DNA from: an uncultured Clostridia bacterium
GTDB taxonomy: Bacteria > Bacillota > Clostridia > Christensenellales > CAG-917
Assembly (NCBI GenBank): GCA_944332995.1
Contig: CALVKR010000003.1
Location: 124,001-188,000 of the forward strand
Direction: 5' to 3'
DNA: 64,000 nucleotides
Of the stretch, positions 42,041 through 53,800 are shown one piece after another. The position numbers and the translations under genes were made by a program. Positions within the stretch are counted from its first letter, which is position 1. The number at the start of each line of letters is the position of its first letter. Under the pieces are notes generated by a model that saw only the letters and a list, made by a program, of their open reading frames with translations, had not been told where the DNA came from and did not search any database.

Positions 42041-43162
42041 TTACAGTTTTTCTCCGCACTCGGGACAGAACTTGCTTTTGCCTTTCACTTCCGTGCCGCA
42101 CTTCGGACATTTTTTGACGATAGCCGCTCCGCATTCCGAACAAAATTTAGCGTTGGCTTTAACTGTCGCTCCGCAATTGGGGCAAGTCTTACCCTCCTCC
42201 GTTTGCTTGGCTCCGCATTCAGGGCAGAATTTAGCTCCGACTTTAATGTCCGCTCCGCACTTTACGCACTTTGCGGTTTTGGGAGCGTCCTTTGCGCCCA
42301 TACCCTGAGTAAATTGCTGTCCCATCATCTGACCCATAGCCATACCGGCGGTAACGCCCATACCCATATTCATTGCGCTGTTTGAGCCGCCGGGATTTTT
42401 TGCCATATCTCTCATGGCGTGCGTGGCGTTGTATTGCTGATACGTGCCCATAACACCGCCGAGAATACCCATAGTAGACCTTTCGTCAAGTGCTTTTTCC
42501 ACTTCGGGGGGAAGCGAAAGATTTTGAATGGTAACGTCGGTTACCTCAAGGCCGAGGTCGGCAAATCTGTCGGAAGCAATTTCCTGCGTCTTATCGCCCA
42601 ACTCGCTGTATTTCGCCGCAAGGTCGAGAGCGGGAACTTTGCTTTCGCCTATACTGTCGGTCAGGGTTGACAAAATTATGTTTTTAAGATAATTTGAAAT
42701 ATCTTCCGTCGTAAATTTCTTGACCGTACCGAAAATTTCCGCCATAAATTTAGCGGGGTCTGAAACCTTAAACGAAAAATTGCCGTATCCTCTTAGACGG
42801 ATAGCTCCGAAATCGGCGTCCCTCATCATAATGGGGTTTGTCGTCCCCCACTTGACGTTGGTAAACTGTTTCGTGCTTACAAAATAGACGTCGGCGTCTT
42901 TAGGATTTTCAAACGCATATTTCCAATTGGCTAGCTTTGTCAAAATGGGTATGACGTCGGTATCGAGCTTGTAAGAGCCGGGTCCGAACACGTCGGCAAT
43001 CCTTCCCCTTGACGTAAATACAGCCGCCTGCGAGGGATTGACAATGAGTTTCGAGCCCTGCATAATGGCATAGCGGTCGTCGACGGGATAACGATAAACG
43101 ATGCTTGTGTGAGTATCGTCTTTCCATTCTATAACTTTAAGTAAATGATTTTTTAATCCCAT
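42041..43162 (-). CDS. SPFH/virion-core-like protein with three zinc ribbons
   Basis: This 373-residue protein combines an SPFH/Band 7 domain (residues about 20-230, with ADVFGPGSYKLDTDVIPILT and GLEVTDVTIQNLSLPPEVEK), a Gly/Met-rich linker (MGMGVTAGMAMGQMMGQQF) and three C-terminal double-CXXC zinc ribbons (CVKCG..CPECG, CPNCG..CSECG, CPKCG..CPECG). It is related to the YdjI-type family found in many Firmicutes, often described as virion-core-like by sequence similarity. No membrane helix is obvious, so it may be a soluble or peripheral scaffold. GGAGG precedes the ATG. Confidence 0.9.
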   Translation of the reverse strand: MGLKNHLLKVIEWKDDTHTSIVYRYPVDDRYAIMQGSKLIVNPSQAAVFTSRGRIADVFGPGSYKLDTDVIPILTKLANWKYAFENPKDADVYFVSTKQFTNVKWGTTNPIMMRDADFGAIRLRGYGNFSFKVSDPAKFMAEIFGTVKKFTTEDISNYLKNIILSTLTDSIGESKVPALDLAAKYSELGDKTQEIASDRFADLGLEVTDVTIQNLSLPPEVEKALDERSTMGILGGVMGTYQQYNATHAMRDMAKNPGGSNSAMNMGMGVTAGMAMGQMMGQQFTQGMGAKDAPKTAKCVKCGADIKVGAKFCPECGAKQTEEGKTCPNCGATVKANAKFCSECGAAIVKKCPKCGTEVKGKSKFCPECGEKL

Positions 43163-43199
43163 GATTTCCTCCGAGATTATCGCTTTTAAACTTTATAAA

Positions 43200-43228
43200 A
43201 TTATATCATATGCCGATAACGTTTTCAA
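43200..43228 (-). promoter_or_regulatory. Sigma-A promoter of the SPFH gene
   Basis: TTGAAA (43223-43228), 17 bases, TATAAT (43200-43205) on the minus strand, about 38 bases before the ATG. Confidence 0.8.
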
Positions 43229-43363
43229 CATATTTTAAAATTTAAAAATATATTTTATCCCTTGTCCTGCTGTAAATTTTAAAAAATTTTTGGCTTTAGA
43301 CGGATTGCGCAAAGCCGATTTTCGGCGCACTATGGCAAAAAGGCATTAAACGCCGTAACTTGC

Positions 43364-44368
43364 CTAAGCCATGAGTAGAAGCAGCGGAATGGTAACTACG
43401 CACAACAGAGTTGATAAAAGTATCGTATTTGCCGCAGTCTTAGAATCTCCGCCGTATATCTCGGATAAATTTAAATTTACCGAGGCGGACGGCATAGCCG
43501 ATAAAATAAAGAGAGTTACTTTGACAGAGTAGTCGATAGGTAAAAAATATACCGCGGCGTATGTCAAAAGCGGAAAAATAAGTATCTTTGTCAGCGATGC
43601 GACGTAAACTCCCGGGTGAATAAACAATTCCTTGAGCGGAGCGGAAGCAAATCTCATACCCAAAATTATCATACAAAGCGGAGTCGTCATCTGAGCGAGC
43701 AAATTGACGAGATTCATTGCCGGTTCGGGCAGTTGCACGTTTAAGAAAAACAACGGCAAAGCCACAACCAAAGTTATCGTAGGCGGATTTAAAAACGCCT
43801 TTTTGACGGATATATACTTCCTGTCGCCCGTCAAAACGTATGCGCCCACCGTCCAGCATAGGAAATTCATTGCGACAATAAACACGGCGGCATAAGCGAC
43901 AGCTTCGTGCATTTCGGGAAGCAGAACGTTTAAAATGGGTATACCCAAAAATCCGACGTTGCCGAAAACCGAACAGGTGGTAAGAACACGCATCGCCTTC
44001 CCCTTCATTACCTGCGATTCGGGCACGGCTCTGAAAGAATCAACGTTTGTTTGCAAAAAACCTTCCGTTTTTTTCGGCATTTTTTTGTTGTACCATCTTC
44101 TGTATATAAGACATAATATCAAAAGCAAAACTAACTGTGCGCCAAACGAAAAAGCAACCGATATCCCCAAATTTTTCAATAACGACGGTTGATAACTAAC
44201 TCTCAAAAAAGAATTGAGAGTCAAAAACGGCTGGTTGACGTAAAGCAAAACCTTGGCAAAAGGAGCTATTGCCGTTTGCTTGACAGCCTTTACTTTTATT
44301 AAAATGTATCCCGGTATTGCCATTGCCACCATAAGCAAAACGTTTACCGCAGTAACTTCAAAATTCAT
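43364..44368 (-). CDS. AEC (auxin efflux carrier) family transporter
   Basis: This 334-residue membrane protein has ten hydrophobic segments in two halves with a charged middle loop (NKKMPKKTEGFLQTN), and the family segment SVFGNVGFLGIPILNVL. AEC proteins in bacteria move organic acids such as malate. ATG 44366-44368 is chosen; it has no Shine-Dalgarno site and lies nine bases after a TATAAT -10 box, so the mRNA appears leaderless. An upstream TTG in frame lies in the -10 itself and cannot be used from this promoter. Confidence 0.88.
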   Translation of the reverse strand: MNFEVTAVNVLLMVAMAIPGYILIKVKAVKQTAIAPFAKVLLYVNQPFLTLNSFLRVSYQPSLLKNLGISVAFSFGAQLVLLLILCLIYRRWYNKKMPKKTEGFLQTNVDSFRAVPESQVMKGKAMRVLTTCSVFGNVGFLGIPILNVLLPEMHEAVAYAAVFIVAMNFLCWTVGAYVLTGDRKYISVKKAFLNPPTITLVVALPLFFLNVQLPEPAMNLVNLLAQMTTPLCMIILGMRFASAPLKELFIHPGVYVASLTKILIFPLLTYAAVYFLPIDYSVKVTLFILSAMPSASVNLNLSEIYGGDSKTAANTILLSTLLCVVTIPLLLLMA

Positions 44369-44377
44369 ATCGCATAA

Positions 44378-44407
44378 ATTATACAACCATTATTCGCCGT
44401 TTGGCAA
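44378..44407 (-). promoter_or_regulatory. Promoter of the AEC transporter gene, predicted leaderless
   Basis: TTGCCA (44402-44407), 18 bases, TATAAT (44378-44383) on the minus strand; the start codon follows within ten bases. Confidence 0.65.
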
Positions 44408-44537
44408 ACAATTAAAAAAATTATCGAATTTTATCATATATTTTTTGTTTTCAGAATTTTGGTTTTCGCTTTTCCTATTTCTTTTCTCGTTCACCGTTTT
44501 GGCTTATTTTAACAAAAGTCTTACGACTTCCCTACTT

Positions 44538-44575
44538 TCTTTGCCCATTCTTCCTTGCCCTTTCTTCCTTGCCTA
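44538..44575. repeat. Pyrimidine-rich degenerate tandem repeat, period about 13
   Basis: Consecutive units of the type TTTCTTTGCCCA, TTCTTCCTTGCCC and TTTCTTCCTTGCC lie inside a longer C/T-rich tract (about 44430-44720). Confidence 0.5.
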
Positions 44576-44794
44576 TTGTCGCTTTTTTCTTTTTTAATTT
44601 TGTCTCTCTTTTGCCTTTCCGTTTTCTCGTCTTCTTTCAATCCGTTTACGTTTTTCTTATCTTTTTCTTTCTCTCATTTTGTCGGTTTTTGCAAAACACT
44701 TTTCCCTGTCTTCACTTTCATTCTGATTTTACAGTTTTTTTGCCGATACTTTATACGATTTACTTTAATTTGTTTTCCCGCATTTCAACGCATT

Positions 44795-44821
44795 AAAAAA
44801 GGGACTTGAAGTCCCTTTTTT
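44795..44821 (-). terminator. Intrinsic terminator of the giant gene
   Basis: AAAAAAGGGACT/AGTCCCTTTTTT, a near-perfect palindrome with a three-base loop, 20 bases past the stop codon. It can act in both directions. Confidence 0.92.
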
Positions 44822-44840
44822 AGCGATTGTTTTTTCACCG

Positions 44841-47800
44841 TCAGTTTTTACTTACTATGGTGAATTTTGTTCCGAATCCGCCCTTTCCGTTAGGTATTGT
44901 ATCACCTTCCGAATAGACTGAACCTAAGCCGTAAGTGTTAATCTCATCCTGCGTTATCGTCCTCTTGGTGAGAACAGTTCCGTTCTTGTCGACCATGACT
45001 CCGAAGATAGGTACGAGTACGTAAGTTACTGGTCTGTTACCTTTGAACTTGGGCAAGTAGTAAGTTGTTTCAAGCGACGAGATTTCAACTTTATACTTTT
45101 TGTCCTCCTCAACGTAAGCATATCCTATAAATGCAACCGGTTTTCCGTCATACATAGTATTTACGTATGCGGTCGAGGAGTTGTTACCTCCGGAAATTTG
45201 TTCCGTTGTCGCAACCGAATCCGTGAACTCCGCAAGCGTTACTTTGACGTAAACTCTCTGTTGCGAACCAAACTTGATGGAAGCAAGATAGGTTTTTGGC
45301 TCTGAGTTAAACGCATATTCAAAGTCGGACGGCATCGTAACCGGAGCGTAGTTGATTGTCATCGGCGGCGTCGGGCTAACCTGCGTGAAGTCTGTTCCGT
45401 TATATGTCGACGTCGTAAACGTTACCTCGTATGCAGAAGGCAATGAATATGTGCTTGCGTCAAACGGTTTGATTATAAATGGATCTCCCTTGGCAATACC
45501 TGTTTCAATATCTACGGCTCTTTCAAAAGTACCGTTTTTCTCTTTAATGCTTGAAATCAACATCTTTTGAACGTAAAGCGTGATTCTGAGTCTTTGCGTA
45601 AGTCCGCTCGGCGTTGTGAGAATTGCATATACGTAAGTCTTGCCGCCCATATACGACGGATAGAATTCGGTGAGATCCCATTCAAGTTTATATCCGTTTG
45701 TTCCTTCCTCGGTGAAAGTCTCCTGTTCATTGCCGTCGGTGGACTTCATCACAATGGATTTCGGAAGCTCCGGCTTGCTGTAGCTGTAAGGATTGATGTT
45801 TGTCTGATCCGGATTCGAATACGATTCCGTCATCTGGTCTGCGCCTGCAAATCCCTCCCAATCCTTGATATCAGAGTTGGTGCTCATGTCAAGCTTCCAA
45901 GTTCTGTTCATATACTTAACGGTTTGCGTGACAGACAGCTGTTTGAGTGTGAAGTTTGTCACGCTATCCTGATAATTGAACTCGTTATTGCCGTTGATTA
46001 TAACTTTGGTATATCCGAGTCCGCCCGACATATCGATTTCAAGGTTGGTGAACGACCATTCAATATCCATAACCTGAGTCCAGACATTGCCTTTTCCGTC
46101 ATCAAAACTAATTGTCGTTTGGATCGGATAGTAATAATTGAATTCTGCACCCGTATAGTCAATAGCTGCGGCAGGATCAAATCCGTTTCCTGTTTTGGTA
46201 ATAGCTTCTATAAACACTTTTTGCTTGTCGGGATCCTGATGATTTTTATCCCATGTGGTATTATCGATATTCCAGTCAAAGCTGTAATTCGTGGAGTCGA
46301 CTACTTGAACAGGAACATTGTAGGTATGCTCGCCCGCATTGGTGTTGGAGCCGAACGTTGCGATAGCGTATGTCGTGCCGCCGTTTGCATTATAATCGAT
46401 GCTCGTCTTATCCCACGTTACGTTGTCGATTTTGAACGAGACGGTAAATACGTAAATGTAATCCGTTCCGCCCACGCTCTCATAACGACGCGTGAGTTGA
46501 TTGAGGTTGTAGTAGACAGGCTCATAAGTCTTCGACGCATCGATCAGCTTGGTGTCGGCAAGGTTTTTTTCGACGACCTTGCCGTCGGTATCTCTTGCCA
46601 AGGTCTTATAGCCGACGTAGTTGACCGCATAGTCTTTCTTGATCCACGTTCCGTCAAGGTATGCGATGAACGAATCCTTATAGTCCAATCCGAACGGATT
46701 ACGAACATTTTGTACGACGTCGTTGACTTTAATTTCCGTATCCGTTGTGTAAGCGTAAGGATATCCGACGTAGGTGTAGTCTGTATCGAGCGTATCGGAA
46801 GCAATCGTAGAATTGAATCTCGTTACGTTGAACGCTCTGACGGCGAGCTCGACTTCAAAGTCGGCAACCGTTATGTCTCTTTCCGTTGCTACGTGAGCGT
46901 TGAGTTTTACGAAGTCGGAAACGTTACCTGTAACAGTTTCGGGGATATTTTCCCAAGTGATGTTATAAACCATTTCCTGACCGTCGGTAAATACGACGCT
47001 AACGTTTGTCGGGAAGTTTGCCATGTTATAGGTGTACGGGTTTTTGATTTCAATCTTGACAAGCATACTCGTATCGACGTCGTAGTCGAACATAACGATT
47101 TGACTGTCTTTTTCGCTTGTAAAGATTTCTCTGTTGACCGTTCTGTAACCTATCGTATCGGTGAGCTTGTAGTCGCCGCCCATGATAAGACGCAATTTTT
47201 CAATCGTTCTGTTGATGACCGAAACAGGCACGTTGAATTGTTGCGATGCCTCGGTGGCTTTGTAAACGAGGTCAACCATATTGTCCGGCCAATTTGCACC
47301 GCCGAGCGCTTGCTCAGCTTTAGAGATGAGGGTTTCATCCCAAACGACGTCATATTGAACGTTGAGCGTGCCCGCATTGCTAACCTTGAAGTTTGTCTGT
47401 TCTCCGACAAGCTCCGTTGTTACCGTTTGATTTGCAGTCTGAGCATAAGTTGACGAGAAGAGGCTGAAGTCGCCGATGAACGGGTCGAACACAACTGTTC
47501 TGTCTGAAACAGAGGTTATCTTCTCTACCGTTCTGTCCATGACGTAAACCCGAACGGGAACGACTATACTGCCCTGTGCGTTGGTGAGCGTCACGTCAAC
47601 ATTGAGGACTTTGCCGAAGTGTTCTTTGCTCGTCATGATATCGGCAGGCAACTGATAGCTGCAAGTAACCTCTATTTTCTCTTCAGTATCCATACCGTCT
47701 GCAACGCCGGACTTATATGGAAAGTCTATCGTTGAACCGCTTTCGAAGAGAGGCGACACGGTATTTGCGCCCTCTTTGGTATAGCGGCGCAAAGTATCGA

Positions 47801-50800
47801 ATACATACATCTTCTCGAATTTTTTGGCGATATAATCGTTTATCGTATCGCTCGCAGCTTCAACCGTGAGGAAGCAAATCATGTCGGTGCTGTAGTTGAG
47901 ATAACCGATCTCGATTTGCTCCGGCTGAACGGTTTCAAAACCGCCCGCCGAAAGCATAACGAATTGTCTCTTGTTTTCAATACCGCTGCTCGTGTAAGTT
48001 ACGTCTCTCCATGTAGCGTTTACGGTAACTTCTTCAAAATCGGCTCTGACTTCCGAATTATATACTCTTACGACTATTTGATTCGGCAAGCCGTTAAAGA
48101 AGTCTTCCGCACCGAGAGTGTAGGTATAGAAATCCATACCCATATTCTGGTCGGTATATGTTCCGAAGCCGGGGTTATCTTCTACGTTGATTTCATACTT
48201 GTAGTAGTAGATAAATTCAACGTCTTTCGTTATTCCGGCAAAACTTGCGGTGAGCGTGAAGTAGTAAATTCCGTCGAGTCCGTTTCCGTCCTTAATTTCT
48301 TCCGCTATGACCTTTGCCATGTCAGGTCTTTGAGCTGCGTTGCCGTCTTTGTCGAACCAAGTTACGGGGACGTTTTCGTAAATGTTTCCGTTATAGGTGA
48401 CCTTGGCTGTGCTCGGAAGCGAGAAGTCTTTGAACACCGAGAAGCTCGGCGCCGCAGTCTCGCTTGCGACAGACGCTTCACTTGACGTTACCGCTTCATT
48501 GTTTACACTGAACGAAATTGCGCCCCAACCGAAATCTACTTCGACGTCATCGCCGTTGAGGTTGTGATTGATAAGTCTGATCTCGAGCGTTATTGTCTGT
48601 TCAAGTCCTTCGATACCCTCGTATACTACGACGTCTCTTAAGACGTAGGTATAGAGGACGGTGCCGTCTATCGCTTTCTTTTCGAGGAACTCGTCTTTAT
48701 AAGGTGCTCCGTCGGTGACGAACTTGATATCCAGCTGTTTGCTCGTGCCGCCCGTGAAGTAGACTGTCGCCGAGGTCGGGAGCGTATAAGCGGTGAGCAT
48801 ATCGTAAGAATATTCGCCGTTTTCGGACTTGATTGTCGTGCTTTCGTCAAACTCGAAGCGGTCGACAACGTAAGATTTGAAGTTTACGTTAATCTGATAT
48901 TCGCTGTTGTTGCCGATACTTGCTTTGACGATTGCACCGTTTTCCGCATTTGTTATATCGACATTCCACGAATCGATATAGGCAAAGCCTTTAGAGTTGT
49001 CGTTATAAACAACCTTTATCTTGACGCCGTCCTCAAAGTAATTTGCCGCACCCGTGAAGTATTCGTAAGCATCAATCGTCATCGCATTTACCGTGTAATT
49101 ATTGAGGTCGTCAATTCCTTCACCGTCTGTCAAATCGTCGTAGAAGAAGATATCTGAAACAGAGCGCTGTGCAACGTTGAGCGTAAGCTTGATTGCCTGA
49201 CGCTTGCCGTTGTAGTTTCCTATTTCGTTTCCTTCCTCGTCGAGGACGTAAGCCTCAACGGTCGCATAGAACATGCCGCCGGCAAAGATGTTCTTATCGT
49301 CGCCGACAAGTTCGTTCTTGTAAGCGTTGTCGGAATAGAGACGGTATGTAGACCAGTCAAGATACATTGTATGCTTGATGTTGCCCGCAAAGCTGACAGT
49401 CATCGACTTATATTCGTCCTTGTTGTACCACTCGGGGTTGAAGACGTCGGAAGCAATGGTGACGTTTGTTGCTTGCGCCGTCATCGTTCTGATATTAAGC
49501 GGAATCGTCATCGATTGATAGCCCATTGTCCTGTTACCGAGGAGAACGTTGAGTCTCGGAGTAATCGCACCCGAGTATCCGAGGTAAGACATTTGTTCTG
49601 CGGTAATCGAAGTTATTATATCGTTTACGGCGTCGGTGTAATCGAGCGTCTTGGGCGATGCAAGCGTGTTGTCATAATTGAATCTGACAGACTTTGTTTC
49701 AAGACCCACTCTTACGTTAGCCGACAGGCTTGAATCGATTGCCGCACCCACCTCAAGCGTTGTGTATTGATACGGGTCAACAGCAATTTCCGTCTTGGCA
49801 AGGCTTTCCACCCTACAGCTTGCCACCTTGACAGGAATGGTAACCGTCTGATACACATAGTAGCCTAATATCTCACCTGTCTCGGGATAACGTTTATACT
49901 TGACAAGGTCTGTATCTTCAGGGTAATTTGCAAAGTATTCGTTTGCCACAAACGTTCTTCCGCCAATGTAAGCGGTGACGGTCGTATCTATACCCTTATA
50001 GTAATCCCAGCAATCGTTTGTCGCATTCCATATCTCGTCGAGTGCCGCCTTGAGGTTTGCAAGACCCTCGAAGTTTTCACCCCAGCTGAGGTCAAGCTTA
50101 AACGAAGTTCCGTCCTGCGGACCTTCCGAGCTGACATAGTTGCTGTATTTGCCCGAAACCATATTTATGGCTTTAATGTAGCTGTAAAGGTCGAAGTTGA
50201 AGTCATAGTATTCGTCCTTATTCTTGGTGGCATCGAACTTTTGTCCGTCTCTCGACATAAACTTGTCGACGTCCAAGGTGAGCGAATCAGTCTTAGCGTC
50301 ATACTTGACCATCTTCGTGCTGTCGAACGAAGTGAGGTTGGACAGCTTGAGATTTGCATAATCGTTTGAATAGAATTGAGAGATGCTGTCTATCTCATAA
50401 TTTGCTATCGGAATGACTATGCTTCTCGTTATCTTGCCGCCGAGAGCCCATTGATAGGTGTAGTAAACTTCCACCGTTCCGCCGAGCCAATCGTATACGA
50501 AGTCGTCGTAGTTCCAAGTCAGAAGTCCGACCGGGAATTTGTTGGTAACGCCTTTAAACGTATCTTCGCCAGAGCTTGACGTTGCAATCGTTCCCTCGAA
50601 GCCGAAGTTTTCTTTGAGGTAGTTTGCATATTCAACGTATGCGTCACGTCCCGAAACACCGTATTCCACATAGTCCACATATTTAGTAGAGAAGGTATAA
50701 ACTTCACCGTTTTCGAACGTGATTTGTGCGTTATCGGGGAGCGTAATATTGAACTTGCTGTTTGCCGGCTCGTCTTCCTTTGACGGGTCTATAGTCCTCA

Positions 50801-53800
50801 TATCGACGGTAAGCGTCTTGGAAACGTATTTGCGTGTCGAGCTGTTATACGTAATTCCGCTTATCGAAGTCGGATTATAGTTTGAGCCTATGTATACAGG
50901 AATTGCATACACGACTTTATTTAATACGTAGCCGTAAATATATCCGGCAAGCTTATCGGACGCAGTATTGTTAGGCGTAAGGTCAACGCTCGACGCATCC
51001 CAGACAATCTGAACGCCTCCGTTTTCGTTGTATCCCGTGCCTCCGCCGTACTTATCTTCTGTTCCGTCCGAGAACTTAACGCTTGCTCTCTGCGGGAAGT
51101 ATGTCGGGTTAGTCAGATACTCGTGCGTGAGCGAAATTGTCTTTTTGCTTTCACCTACCGTGATTTGAACCGAGCGGTTTGCAATATCGAGAATATCCGC
51201 CCTCGAAGGAACAGTTGCCTGTCCTTCCGGAATTTCAACGGTTTCCACTTCACTGAGGTCAAGCAAGTTGCCGTCGGATTCCGTCGGTTGGTCGGATTCC
51301 GTCGGTTGAATGACAAGCTGCAGATAATCACTATCGTTGTCCGATTGAGTTTTCCTGTCGCCGTCAATATACAGCTCAATAGATTTAATACCGCCGTCCT
51401 TACTTGATGTTGTCATCGAATCGATATAAACAATCGCTTTCGCCTCCCTATTCACAAAAGGTATCGGGATCAGCAAATCAATCAATGCGCTTAACTCAAG
51501 CAATAATTTGTCAGTGTCCATAACGGCTTTAGTCAAATTGGCAAGGCCGGGTGTAAGACCATTTGATTCCAACAAATAAATTGGTAATGCTGCAGGCAAT
51601 GCCCTGGCATAATGTTTGACAATGGCGCTTCTCGCGGAGGAACTAGTCTCTGTTTCGATTTTCGTAAGCAGAGATTGAACGGTATTTTTTACTCCCGAAT
51701 ACGATCCGACAGCTTCATTCAAAGTAGAGACCAAAGAATCGTCATTTATCATGGAAACCACCATATAGAACAAATACGAGAGAAGATCATTAAATGTATC
51801 TTTGTCAAAAGTGATTTCGACGGTAGAGTATCTTGCCGAGTCGGAACCCTCCGGATTAGTCGTACTGCCACCCTTCTTGTAAGGCGTCCAATCTACATGA
51901 CTGGTTCCGAACATTTGGATACGCATAGAATCAATGAGATTATTGAGGTCAGGCGACCAAGTGTACATACTTGTTCCGTCGTCCTCATCGTTGGTAGAAT
52001 ATACTTCTCCGAACGCACCCTTCTTGGGATAGTTATAATAATCGTTATCCCCCTTAAGCATCTCTATAATGTTAAATACCTGACCTGTTACAGGGTCACC
52101 TAACATTTCTCCCAAATTGATAGTTTTGAGCGCATCCGTAAAATAAGAGATAATCCATTCAAAAAAACTATTGCTACCTAATTTCACATTATTTAATACA
52201 CCTCTAAGTACTACGTTATTGTTAAACAACCATCCGGTTACATTAAAAAGTTCGGATTTAGTCGTCGCTCCTGAATCCCTAAATGGATGGTAGCCTACGA
52301 TGCCAAGCTTAATTCTATGCATTTGAGTGGCGCCTTCTACCTTGTCATCATTGATGGACATATCCGAATATTTTTTCGAAACAGTGATTGTGACTGCCGA
52401 ACCGCCCTTTGCTTCAGCTGCATCTAAACTTCCTATGCTTCCGTTTTTATTTCCATACACCCATGAGTTAGTAGTTGCGTCTGTCACGGTGATTGTTGAA
52501 GCACTTCTCTTATTATAATACAACGTTAAATTAGGATCCATACTGTCGAGGATTTGCGCGACTACACCGCCTACACCTAACGTTCCGATATCCAGTGCGG
52601 CATAACCGTAGGCAACTTCGTTGACCATGCTTTCGACGTCGATGAGCGAATCGCCGCTGAACATAACGTCTATATCGCTGATATTGAGACCTATTGAAGT
52701 TCCCACACTGTCAAGCGCGACTTCGAGCGAAGCGCCGTTGAGTCCGTTGTCGAAGTCGAGTATAAGCGAGCCGTCCTGAATAGGCGGATTTCCGAACGTG
52801 AAGTTGAGTCCGAGCAGGTCGAAGATACGCTCGAAGAACGCCGAATTAAGGTTGATTCCCAAACGTGATTCTTCAATGATAAGTTCACCCGTTACCGCGC
52901 TCATATCGAGACCGCCGTCTGCAACGGTTTCCGCCTCTCCTGCGCTTGCCGTTGTGCCTTCACCCGTGTCGCCCTCTCCGCTGTTACCGCCGAGCAATCC
53001 GACAAGACCTGAAAGTTTAACTTTTCCGAGACCGAAAGAGGTGAGGTCAATGTAAACAGCGTCGTTGAATATTTGATATTCGTTTCCGTCATTTACACCA
53101 ACCGGTCTGTTTGAATTGGTTATTGAATCAGAATCACCAGGTTTACCTTTTAATGCAGATGAACCGAGATAATACAGCGATATAAACGGACTGTTAATCG
53201 GGTCACCGAACGAGATATCGAGATAGATATCGCTCTTGGTTATTCCGCCGAGGTTAAATCCGCCGGGCGTTATTATTTCCGCAAGGTTGAGGTCAACCTG
53301 TGCGTTGAGCATAAACGTTATCGATTCGGGCAGATAGAGTTTGAAATCGTCTGCGCCTTTTCTTGACGGATCCGCTTCAAGCAAGCTTTCGAGCAAGTAA
53401 TCCACAAGACCGCCAACCCAATATGCAAACGAATCATTTGAAATCGTAACAGGCGAAGTGAGCGTCATCGTGCCCTGCAAGCTGAGGCTGAGCTTTTCGA
53501 TGATGAGGTCGCCCGTTCCGATATCGAACACTGCAACGTAACTGTCAAGCTCACCCTGCGTGGGGAGTTTGCCGGTGGCGCCGTTGCCCTTTGCAATTTC
53601 TGCGTTATAATCGTCAACCGTGTTGAGCTGGAGCTTTGTGATATCGATTGACGCATAGAACGTTTCGTTGAACTTAGCAAGCAAGCTTGCTCCGAGACTT
53701 GTATCGTTGTCGTCTTCCGTTAAACGCTGCGTGAAGAGCTTGAGCATAAACTCGCCCGTTGTGTCGATTGTTTCTTTTTCTTCAAGACCGTCCGCCCTTC

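Larger units (their letters stand above)
44369..44840. other. Gene-free stretch between the AEC gene and the giant gene
   Basis: These 472 bases contain the AEC promoter, then from about 44430 to 44770 a strongly pyrimidine-rich plus strand with short degenerate repeats, then the terminator of the giant gene. Frames that cross it are low-complexity (Phe/Leu/Ser) and lack ribosome sites. Confidence 0.55.

Noticed and set aside
44555-44809. Plus-strand frames rich in Phe, Leu and Ser in the pyrimidine-rich gap
   Set aside because: Low-complexity product of a C/T-rich tract; no ribosome site, and the frame runs into the terminator.
45567-47453. 628-codon open frame on the plus strand, antisense to the giant gene
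   Set aside because: It has no ribosome site or recognisable domains and is explained by the codon bias of the giant gene on the other strand, which rarely produces antisense stops. Several similar long antisense frames occur along the same gene (for example 56370-57386 and 62106-63110).
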